From assembly GCA_012512665.1 (NCBI GenBank), contig JAAZDU010000271.1, forward strand, positions 1 to 5,317: a stretch of DNA of 5,317 nt. Direction: 5' to 3'. Shown here piece by piece: positions 1-4,879 of this stretch. The position numbers were made by a program, and so were the translations under genes. The notes below the pieces were generated by a model that saw only the letters and a list, made by a program, of their open reading frames with translations, ran no database searches and had not been told where the DNA came from. This DNA comes from Bacillota bacterium. GTDB lineage: Bacteria; Bacillota; Dethiobacteria; DTU022; JAAZDU01. Position 1 is the first letter of the stretch; every line of letters begins with the position of its first letter.

Positions 1-1
1 C

Positions 2-334
2 CCAGGTACCAGCGAAGATATTGCCCTACTGCTGGCATATGAAAAGGGGGCAGAGTTAATAGTTGCCGTTGGCTCTCATTCAAACATGATAGATTTTTTA
101 GAAAAAGGACGCAAGGGTATGGGAAGCACTTTTCTGGTTAGGCTAAAAATAGGCTCTAGATTAGTTGATGCTAAAGGGGTAAACCAATTATATAATAGCT
201 CGCTTAAGTGGCCAGTTTTAACAGCCCTTTTTCTTTCCGCTCTTTTACCTTTAACAATCGTAATAATTATGTCTCCAGTGCTACAGCATTTTTTAAAAAT
301 AGTATGGTTAAGATTCAAATATGGTTTTTTATAA
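2..334 (+). CDS. steA: SteA-like membrane-anchored protein, C-terminal part
   Basis: The reading frame is open from the left edge, so the start and most of the N-terminal region lie outside the window; 110 residues are visible. Seen: a PGTSEDIALLLA segment (fragment residues 1-12), an AVGSHSNMIDFLEKGRKGM segment (22-40), a STFLVRLKIGSRLVDAKGV block (42-60), then one strong hydrophobic helix (about 71-92) and a short basic tail. These blocks match what I know of the SteA family, formerly annotated as a thiamine-pyrophosphokinase-like protein, whose soluble nucleotide-binding-like domain is followed by a C-terminal membrane anchor. In Corynebacterium SteA localises to the division septum and works with SteB in cell separation. 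A division role here is inferred from family and from the SteB-like gene 18 bases downstream. It is unlikely to be a true thiamine pyrophosphokinase, because that enzyme has no such anchor. Confidence 0.85.
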   Translation, partial: PGTSEDIALLLAYEKGAELIVAVGSHSNMIDFLEKGRKGMGSTFLVRLKIGSRLVDAKGVNQLYNSSLKWPVLTALFLSALLPLTIVIIMSPVLQHFLKIVWLRFKYGFL

Positions 335-336
335 AT

Positions 337-343
337 AAAAGGG
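337..343 (+). promoter_or_regulatory. Shine-Dalgarno sequence deciding the SteB-like start
   Basis: AAAAGGG directly follows the steA stop codon. It lies 9 bases before the TTG at 353 but only 3 bases before the in-frame TTG at 347, so it favours the later start. A third in-frame TTG at 356 would have a 12-base spacer. Confidence 0.5.
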
Positions 344-352
344 TGCTTGCAG

Positions 353-952
353 TTGTTGCGATTAAAAGAGCATATTATGTCCCTGGTTGCGGTCTTTTTT
401 TCACTTGGTATAGGCCTTTTCTTAGGAATATCTCTCGGAGAAAATATTCTCGTCAGTAATCAGATAGAAGTTATAGAGCGGATGGAAATAAAAATTAACT
501 CGTACCAGCGCCGGATTAAAGAGCTGGAGGAAAAGATTCTGTCTCTTCAAAAAGATCAAGAAAGCTATGCCATGCTGGAAGATAAATTATATCCTATAAT
601 ACTACAGGATATACTTTTGGGTCATAAGATAGCTTTTATAACTCACACTATACTTCCTGACAACGTTCTTTCTTTTTTTGATATTTCCGGGAGTGAGTTA
701 AATATTTATTTAAAAGAAGTTTTAGAAGAAGATTTTTTTTATAATGAAGAATTTTGGGCGGATTATTCGGTTTTATTAGTGTCCAATCAGCTAAGAGCTG
801 ATCTTGATATAGAAGGACCGTATGTTTTTACATTTTTTATTGATGAAGAGGGAAAATTGTTTTTACAAGAAGAAAAAGAACCCATATCTTTTGCCAGTCT
901 TTATGACTGCCTAACTTTTTTAGAGTTAATTGGTGTTAACTTTGTGAATTAA
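353..952 (+). CDS. steB: SteB/MctB-family protein (single membrane helix plus coiled coil)
   Basis: Seen: an N-terminal block LKEHIMSLVAVFFSLGIGLF inside a membrane helix (about residues 8-28), then a heptad-like charged stretch (about 36-68, rich in E, K, R, I and L) that should form a coiled coil, then an acidic C-terminal domain. This is the layout of the Pfam family called copper transport outer membrane protein MctB, whose members often begin like MISLRQHAVSLAAVF. Starting at TTG 353 gives MLRLKEHIMSL, which lines up residue for residue and fits the ribosome site; TTG 347 would add two residues. At 199 residues it is clearly shorter than mycobacterial MctB (about 314). I see a single cysteine near the C-terminus and no metal-binding cluster, and an outer-membrane copper role makes little sense in Bacillota. 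A SteB-like partner of the upstream SteA protein is the better inference. The C-terminal domain would face outside if the helix is a signal anchor. Confidence 0.8.
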   Translation: MLRLKEHIMSLVAVFFSLGIGLFLGISLGENILVSNQIEVIERMEIKINSYQRRIKELEEKILSLQKDQESYAMLEDKLYPIILQDILLGHKIAFITHTILPDNVLSFFDISGSELNIYLKEVLEEDFFYNEEFWADYSVLLVSNQLRADLDIEGPYVFTFFIDEEGKLFLQEEKEPISFASLYDCLTFLELIGVNFVN

Positions 953-967
953 TGAGGTATAAATCAT

Positions 968-1648
968 ATGCAAAAGGTAACTGCTGTTATCCCGGCCTAT
1001 AACGAGGAGAATTGGATCGGAGAAACTGTAACAGCGATCGCTAATAGCCTTTTTATAGATGAAATAATTGTTGTTGATGACGGCTCTGAAGATCTAACCT
1101 TCCTGGAAGCAAAAAAAGCAGGGGCCAGAGTATATTCTCATAAAAAAAACAGGGGTAAAGCTGAAGCCTTGCAGACGGGGGTTTCTTTTTCCAGTAATCC
1201 TTTTCTTGTCTTTGTTGATGCAGATCTTAAAAGTACTGCTTGTCTGGTTGATAACCTCATTAAACCAGTTATAAATAATGAAGCGGATATGGCAGTAGCT
1301 ATACTTCCCAGGCCCCAAAAGGGTGGTTTTGGTATCATAAAAAAAATAGCCCAATTTTATATAAAATACAGAACAGGTTTCTTGCCGCTAGCACCTTTAT
1401 CAGGCCAAAGAGCATTAAAAAGAGAAATATGGGAGTGCATTGATGCAGAAGTTTTTGGTTTAGGATTTGGGGTTGAAGTAGCCCTTTTATTAAAAGCTTT
1501 GCGCAATGATTTTCGTATTGTAGAAATTCCTCTTTCTTTACAGCACAGGGAAAGAGGAAAAGATGTCAAATCTTTTTGCCATAGAGGAAAACAATTTGTT
1601 GCGGTAGCTAAAGTTTTGCTAGGAGATATCTACCATGGTCGCAGGTGA
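968..1648 (+). CDS. Family 2 glycosyltransferase (GT-A fold)
   Basis: A 226-residue protein starting at ATG 968, with GAGG at 954-957 giving a 10-base spacer. Seen: the GT2 N-terminus AVIPAYNEE (residues 6-14), the nucleotide-binding IVVDDGSED (34-42), NRGKAEAL (61-68) and the metal-binding DAD (84-86), followed by an acceptor-side segment PLSGQRALKREIW (143-155) and GLGFGVEVALLLKA (164-177). This is a complete GT-A domain without added membrane helices, so it is probably a cytosolic or membrane-associated enzyme that moves a sugar from a nucleotide donor. The SGQRAL region and overall size resemble dolichol-phosphate-sugar-synthase-like and glucosyl-phosphoglycerate-synthase-like GT2 proteins. 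Donor and acceptor cannot be read from the sequence. It overlaps the next gene, a polyprenyl-phosphate transferase relative, by 14 bases, so the two are likely translated together and may act on the same lipid-linked product. Confidence 0.88.
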   Translation: MQKVTAVIPAYNEENWIGETVTAIANSLFIDEIIVVDDGSEDLTFLEAKKAGARVYSHKKNRGKAEALQTGVSFSSNPFLVFVDADLKSTACLVDNLIKPVINNEADMAVAILPRPQKGGFGIIKKIAQFYIKYRTGFLPLAPLSGQRALKREIWECIDAEVFGLGFGVEVALLLKALRNDFRIVEIPLSLQHRERGKDVKSFCHRGKQFVAVAKVLLGDIYHGRR

Positions 1649-2474
1649 GAGTCAGTATTTAGTTTTTTTAATTATCTTGCCAGGGATAACAGCGTTTATA
1701 TTGTTACCACTTATTGAAAGCCTTTTAGTAAAAAGTAAAATAACTTGTTTTAATTTTAGACAAAAAGTAATACCGGAGGGAATGGGCTTATTATTTTACT
1801 TAGCGATCATACCTTCTATTTGGGGCGCCCCTGCTCTTCCTGCATTTTCAGCAGATATCCTCAAAAAAAAACTCTCCCTGGCCACTGGCTTGGCTTTTGC
1901 AGGTTTTTTGGATGATAGTATGGGAAGTAAGAAACAGAAAGGTTTTAAAGGCCATTTCAAAGAGCTTTTACATCATGGAATGCTCACAACAGGGGTTTTA
2001 AAGACGTTTTTTATAGTTTTTTATGTTTTTACCATCTTGGCCTTAACCGAAAAAAATTATTTTATAATTTTTGTTGACACAGCAATTATAGCAGGAACTG
2101 CAAATTTTTTTAATTTGCTTGATTTAAAACCCGGACGTGCCTGGAAGATGTTTTTCCTGATTTTTTTCTTAATTTTATTTTTTTCCGGAAGCCCTGATGT
2201 CGTAATTCTTTTTTTCCCTTTGCTGGTGGTAGGCTTAATTTATTTACCCGGTGAACTTGAACAACGTTTTGCAATGGGAGATACGGGTGCTAATTTGTTG
2301 GGAGGACTAAGCGGTTTTTTACTTGTAGCTACGTTAAACCTATCGACCAAGCTTTTTTTATTGTTATTCTTGCTAATGATACATTTAGTCTGCGAAAAAA
2401 AATCTCTTTCCCGCATTATTGAAACAAACCCTATCCTAAATTACCTTGATGTCCTGGGTACTAAAAAAAATTAA
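1635..2474 (+). CDS. MraY/WecA-like polyprenyl-phosphate sugar-phosphate transferase, divergent
   Basis: A 279-residue, strongly hydrophobic protein. The ATG at 1635 has AGGAG at 1621-1625 with a 9-base spacer and lies inside the end of the GT2 gene. Motifs of the PNPT family (GT4, MraY/WecA) appear in order: NFRQKVIPEGMGLLF (40-54, equivalent of the N-Y-R-G-K-x-I-P-T-G-G segment), GFLDDSMGS (90-98, the DD magnesium motif), NFFNLLDLKPGRAWK (157-171), and MGDTGANLLGG (214-224). These enzymes transfer a sugar-1-phosphate from a UDP-sugar to undecaprenyl phosphate at the inner face of the membrane. Oddities: the usual DGxDG reads DLKPG, so the second aspartate is proline, and the histidine-rich loop near the C-terminus (HHH or HIH in MraY and WecA) is absent; only one histidine sits before EKKSLSRIIETNPIL (254-268). 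Either substrate specificity has changed or catalysis is impaired. It is not the main MraY, which sits in the dcw cluster and is longer. Confidence 0.82.
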   Translation: MVAGESQYLVFLIILPGITAFILLPLIESLLVKSKITCFNFRQKVIPEGMGLLFYLAIIPSIWGAPALPAFSADILKKKLSLATGLAFAGFLDDSMGSKKQKGFKGHFKELLHHGMLTTGVLKTFFIVFYVFTILALTEKNYFIIFVDTAIIAGTANFFNLLDLKPGRAWKMFFLIFFLILFFSGSPDVVILFFPLLVVGLIYLPGELEQRFAMGDTGANLLGGLSGFLLVATLNLSTKLFLLLFLLMIHLVCEKKSLSRIIETNPILNYLDVLGTKKN

Positions 2475-2479
2475 AGGAG
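2473..2479 (+). promoter_or_regulatory. Shine-Dalgarno sequence supporting a TTG start
   Basis: AAAGGAG overlaps the stop codon region of the upstream gene and lies 7 bases before TTG 2487. It is a near-consensus site, and no in-frame ATG lies nearby, so it fixes the TTG start of the DUF3866 gene. Confidence 0.75.
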
Positions 2480-2486
2480 CTTTGCT

Positions 2487-3593
2487 TTGATCCGTTTACG
2501 TAGAGGAATTGTTGAAAAAATACTCTGGTCCAGAAAAAACATTCAAGCACTTCTTGTCAAAGTCGATAGTTCTTTTGCTAAGGCTATTAATTACCCTTGC
2601 TTAACTGGAGAGGCTAAAGAGGGAGATGAGACACTTTTAAATACGACCGCGGTTTGGAAAAAGCTGGGAACCGGGGGTTTTCATTTTGTTGTTGCTATAC
2701 TATCGATTAAAGAAAAGGATATTGATGTTAAAGGTCACTTAATGAAAATGCGTTATACTCCTTTGCAAATAAAAGTAAATTCATATGAAGAAAGCCGTGG
2801 GATTAACTCTTTGGCATTCCTAAATTTTAAAGGCATGGAACGCTGCCCGGTACTGCTTGCTGAACTGCACAGCATGGTTAATCCGCTTGTCTGTGTTATT
2901 AAAGAAAAAATACCTGATGCACGCCTGGTTTACATCATGACAGATTCGGCTTCTTTACCAATGGCTCTGAGCTATAATATTTATCAATTAAAAAAAAATA
3001 AGCTGCTTCTCGCTACGATTACCTGCGGACATGCTTTTGGAGGAGACCTGGAAACGGTTAATATCTTTACAGCGCTAATGGCTGGCTTTTTAGAATATAG
3101 CCCTCATGCCATGATAATAGCCCCAGGCCCTGGAATCGTTGGGACAGGTACTAAATATGGCAATACTTCTTTAGAACAAGGTGAAAATGTTAACAGAATA
3201 AATTTGCTGCAAGGTAACCCCATTTTTGTGCCCAGGGTTAGCTTTGCGGAAAAAAGAAGGAGACATTATGGCATCAGCCACCACACGCTAACATGCTTAA
3301 CTGAACTTTCCCTCACACCCGCAGAGGTGGCCTTTCCAGTTTTAGAAAAAGAGCAGATGTCCTATCTTTTGGGACAGATTAAAAGAGCTAATCTTTTTAG
3401 TAAACACAAAGTATATTTCTTACATGTTCAAAAAATTATAGAAAAATGGAAAAAAAGAAGGGAGGCTTTTACAACTATGGGAAGAAATATAGAAGAAGAT
3501 CCTATTTTTTTTGAAGGGGTTGCTGCCGCAGGATTAAGAGCAGTAAAGTTAATAGAGGAGAGGGGTATAAACACTTGGAGGAAAAAACTTTAA
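2487..3593 (+). CDS. DUF3866 family protein, function unknown
   Basis: A 368-residue soluble-looking protein with a TTG start fixed by the strong site at 2473-2479. I recognise it as DUF3866 from its ordered conserved blocks: an N-terminal MIRLRRGIVEKI, GTGGFHFVVA (61-70), HLMKMRYTPLQ (84-94), an IMTDSASLPMALS segment (150-162), the cysteine/histidine block TCGHAFGGDLETVN (179-192), glycine-rich PGPGIVGTGT (213-222) and RRRHYGISHHTL (257-268). No signal peptide or membrane helix is evident. The clustered conserved C180, H182, D187, H260, H265 and H266 and the glycine loop suggest a metal- or phosphate-binding enzyme, but no reaction is known to me, so that is only inference. It overlaps the Nudix gene by 19 bases, which implies translational coupling and perhaps a shared nucleotide or ADP-ribose theme. 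It contains an A9 run at 2990-2998 without loss of frame. Confidence 0.85.
   Translation: MIRLRRGIVEKILWSRKNIQALLVKVDSSFAKAINYPCLTGEAKEGDETLLNTTAVWKKLGTGGFHFVVAILSIKEKDIDVKGHLMKMRYTPLQIKVNSYEESRGINSLAFLNFKGMERCPVLLAELHSMVNPLVCVIKEKIPDARLVYIMTDSASLPMALSYNIYQLKKNKLLLATITCGHAFGGDLETVNIFTALMAGFLEYSPHAMIIAPGPGIVGTGTKYGNTSLEQGENVNRINLLQGNPIFVPRVSFAEKRRRHYGISHHTLTCLTELSLTPAEVAFPVLEKEQMSYLLGQIKRANLFSKHKVYFLHVQKIIEKWKKRREAFTTMGRNIEEDPIFFEGVAAAGLRAVKLIEERGINTWRKKL
3559..3565 (+). promoter_or_regulatory. Shine-Dalgarno sequence supporting the Nudix TTG start
   Basis: AGAGGGG lies 9 bases before TTG 3575, inside the last codons of the DUF3866 gene. A second purine-rich site, AGAGGAG at 3554-3560, is 14 bases away. 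The next in-frame ATG (codon 131) lies beyond the Nudix box, so the TTG start is well supported. Confidence 0.65.
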
Positions 3594-4117
3594 GCAGTAA
3601 ATATTTGTATGACGGTAATATTTTTAAACTAAGGGTAGACCAGGTTTCTCTCCCTAATGGTAAAAAAAGTAAGAGGGAAATTATTGAACATAGGGGTGCC
3701 GTGGCGATTGTTCCTTACGATGAAGAGGGTAATATTATTTGCGTAAAACAGTACCGCAAGGCGGTTGAACAGGTTGTGCTGGAGATCCCAGCTGGAAGAT
3801 TGGAAGAAGGAGAAAACCCTGAGGAATGTGCTAGAAGGGAACTGCAGGAGGAAACTGGTTTTTATCCTGCAGAATTAAAACCTGTATGTTCATTTTATCC
3901 TGCAGTTGGTTATTCAACTGAAATTATCCATATATATAAGGCTGAAAAGTTACAAAAAACAAGCTTTATGCAAAGGGATGAAGGTGAATTTATAGAAATT
4001 GTAAAAATCCCTGGGAAGAAAGAAGCAATTATCGATCTTATACAAAAGGGTGATATTACTGATGGAAAAACAATCATCGGTTTAATGTTAACTGTTTTTA
4101 TGGAAGAAAGGGAATAA
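3575..4117 (+). CDS. nudF: Nudix hydrolase, ADP-ribose pyrophosphatase type
   Basis: A 180-residue protein. Seen: an N-terminal strand region YLYDGNIFKLRVDQVSLPNG (10-29) and EIIEHRGAVAIVP (35-47) typical of the ADP-ribose pyrophosphatase subgroup, then VKQYRKAVEQVVLEIPAGRL (57-76) and a complete Nudix box from G74 to F96 with E80, R88, E89, E92, E93 and G95 all in place. Enzymes of this subgroup cleave ADP-ribose to AMP and ribose 5-phosphate with magnesium and work as cytosolic dimers. Downstream, FYPAVGYSTE (107-116) sits where Bacillus-type NudF proteins have SPG; the proline usually taken as a sign of ADP-ribose specificity is V111 here, so the substrate may differ. Position between DUF3866 and spoIIM recalls the nudF-spoIIM neighbourhood of Bacillus subtilis. 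The overlap with the upstream gene points to co-translation. Confidence 0.88.
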   Translation: MEEKTLSSKYLYDGNIFKLRVDQVSLPNGKKSKREIIEHRGAVAIVPYDEEGNIICVKQYRKAVEQVVLEIPAGRLEEGENPEECARRELQEETGFYPAELKPVCSFYPAVGYSTEIIHIYKAEKLQKTSFMQRDEGEFIEIVKIPGKKEAIIDLIQKGDITDGKTIIGLMLTVFMEERE

Positions 4118-4139
4118 AAAAATATCTTTTGCATAAAAA
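4112..4139 (+). promoter_or_regulatory. Weak SigE-like promoter candidate before spoIIM
   Basis: GAATAAA at 4112-4118 matches 5 of 7 positions of the SigE -35 consensus KMATATT, and CATAAAAA at 4132-4139 matches 6 of 8 of the -10 consensus CATACAHT, with a 13-base spacer, slightly short of the usual 14-15. In Bacillus spoIIM is transcribed in the mother cell by SigE, which is why I looked here. The stretch is very AT-rich and such a match can arise by chance. Confidence 0.22.
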
Positions 4140-4178
4140 TACCCATAAATAATGCTAATATGTGCTTTATAAGGTATT
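4138..4178 (+). repeat. Inverted repeat covering the spoIIM ribosome binding site
   Basis: AATACC (4138-4143) and GGTATT (4173-4178) are perfect complements. Inside them ATAAA (4145-4149) pairs with TTTAT (4166-4170), leaving a 16-base loop and a small 1-by-2 internal loop. The AAGG at 4171-4174, the only Shine-Dalgarno candidate for spoIIM (10 bases before ATG 4185), is partly inside the right arm, so folding would hide it. The stem is AT-rich and weak. No T-tract follows, so it is not an intrinsic terminator. Confidence 0.35.
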
Positions 4179-4184
4179 AACTTT

Positions 4185-4781
4185 ATGACGGGTTATCATA
4201 AAATAAATCCTTTCAATTGTTATATTGATAATCTTTGGTTTTTAAATGCAGCCACACTAGTATTTGCCTTAGGTGTTTTTTCAGGAGCTTTTTCTCTTCG
4301 CTATTTAAATAGCGATCATCTGCATTATTATAGCAATATAATATCCGCATATATTGGAAGCCCATCTATATCAGGCCAAAATATATTAAGAACTTCTTTC
4401 CAGTATAATCTTTTCTTTTATCTGATCCTGTTCTGCTGTGGCTTTTTTTATTGGGGCTATCTGGTTTCTTTTCTGCTGCTAGTCTGCTATGGTGCTTCCA
4501 TAGGCTTTTCTGTAGGGTTATTGGTGTTGCTGTTAGGGTTAAAAGGATTCATTTTAGCAGTGTTTTCTATACTTCCCCATAACATTTTGCTAATCCCTGC
4601 CCTCTTGTTTATTGTAGTCAACAGCGTTACTTTTTCTCTGTCTAGAAGAACAAAAACAAGGATTACCGGATATAATTACCTATCAAAAATGTTTGCACTA
4701 TCTGTGCTGGTTCTTTTGGCTTGCCTTATCGAAAGTTCTATTACTCCAGTATTTGTAAATTGGATTATAAATTTTCTTTAA
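4185..4781 (+). CDS. spoIIM: Stage II sporulation protein M
   Basis: A 198-residue integral membrane protein, close to the 214 residues of Bacillus subtilis SpoIIM. Seen: a short cytosolic N-terminus, a first helix (about 20-38) ending in GVFSGAF, an extracytoplasmic loop (about 39-73), four further hydrophobic segments (about 75-93, 95-117, 121-146, 168-190), the family-like CYGASIGFSVG (101-111), the hallmark ILPHN (129-133) followed by a proline-containing helix, and a C-terminal LIESSITP (181-188). SpoIIM, with SpoIID and SpoIIP, forms the DMP complex that remodels peptidoglycan as the mother cell engulfs the forespore; SpoIIM is the membrane scaffold. The gene follows a 67-base gap after the Nudix gene, so it may have its own sporulation-specific promoter in addition to read-through. 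The ATG at 4185 with AAGG 10 bases upstream gives a length normal for the family. Confidence 0.9.
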   Translation: MTGYHKINPFNCYIDNLWFLNAATLVFALGVFSGAFSLRYLNSDHLHYYSNIISAYIGSPSISGQNILRTSFQYNLFFYLILFCCGFFYWGYLVSFLLLVCYGASIGFSVGLLVLLLGLKGFILAVFSILPHNILLIPALLFIVVNSVTFSLSRRTKTRITGYNYLSKMFALSVLVLLACLIESSITPVFVNWIINFL

Positions 4782-4879
4782 ATGGAAATTAAGCAAAAAA
4801 TAAGAAAGGATTTCCTACACTGGTGTTGAATAAATAAGAACTAAAAAGTACATGAGCGTGTTTTTAAAGGGGTCAGGTA
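4782..4879 (+). other. Intergenic gap between spoIIM and xerD
   Basis: These 98 bases are AT-rich and hold no supported gene. I see short inverted repeats: GGAAAT (4784-4789) with ATTTCC (4810-4815), and ACAC-TG-GTGT (4817-4826). Neither is followed by a T-tract, so I do not call a terminator. TTGAAT (4826-4831) and TACATG (4849-4854) are 17 bases apart but match SigA boxes poorly. The stretch ends with the xerD ribosome site. Confidence 0.4.
4866..4872 (+). promoter_or_regulatory. Shine-Dalgarno sequence of xerD
   Basis: AAAGGGG lies 7 bases before ATG 4880 and fixes the start of the recombinase. It is a much stronger site than the one in front of spoIIM. Confidence 0.65.

Noticed and set aside
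208..459. A + strand open frame bridging the steA end and SteB-like start.
   Set aside because: It runs across two recognised genes in another frame and its translation has no recognisable domain.
1094..1354. An antisense open frame across the GT2 gene.
   Set aside because: It is a shadow of a well-supported GT2 gene whose motifs are all on the + strand; no family match is apparent in its translation.
4784..4826. Inverted repeats after spoIIM as a possible terminator.
   Set aside because: The arms are 4 to 6 bases, the larger loop is about 20 bases and AT-rich, and no T-tract follows.
4782..4829. A 15-codon ORF starting with the ATG right after the spoIIM stop codon.
   Set aside because: It has no ribosome site, is very short and lysine-rich from base composition, and resembles nothing I know.
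4826..4854. A SigA-type promoter for xerD (TTGAAT and TACATG, 17-base spacer).
   Set aside because: The -10 box matches only about half the consensus, which is not distinguishable from chance in such AT-rich sequence.
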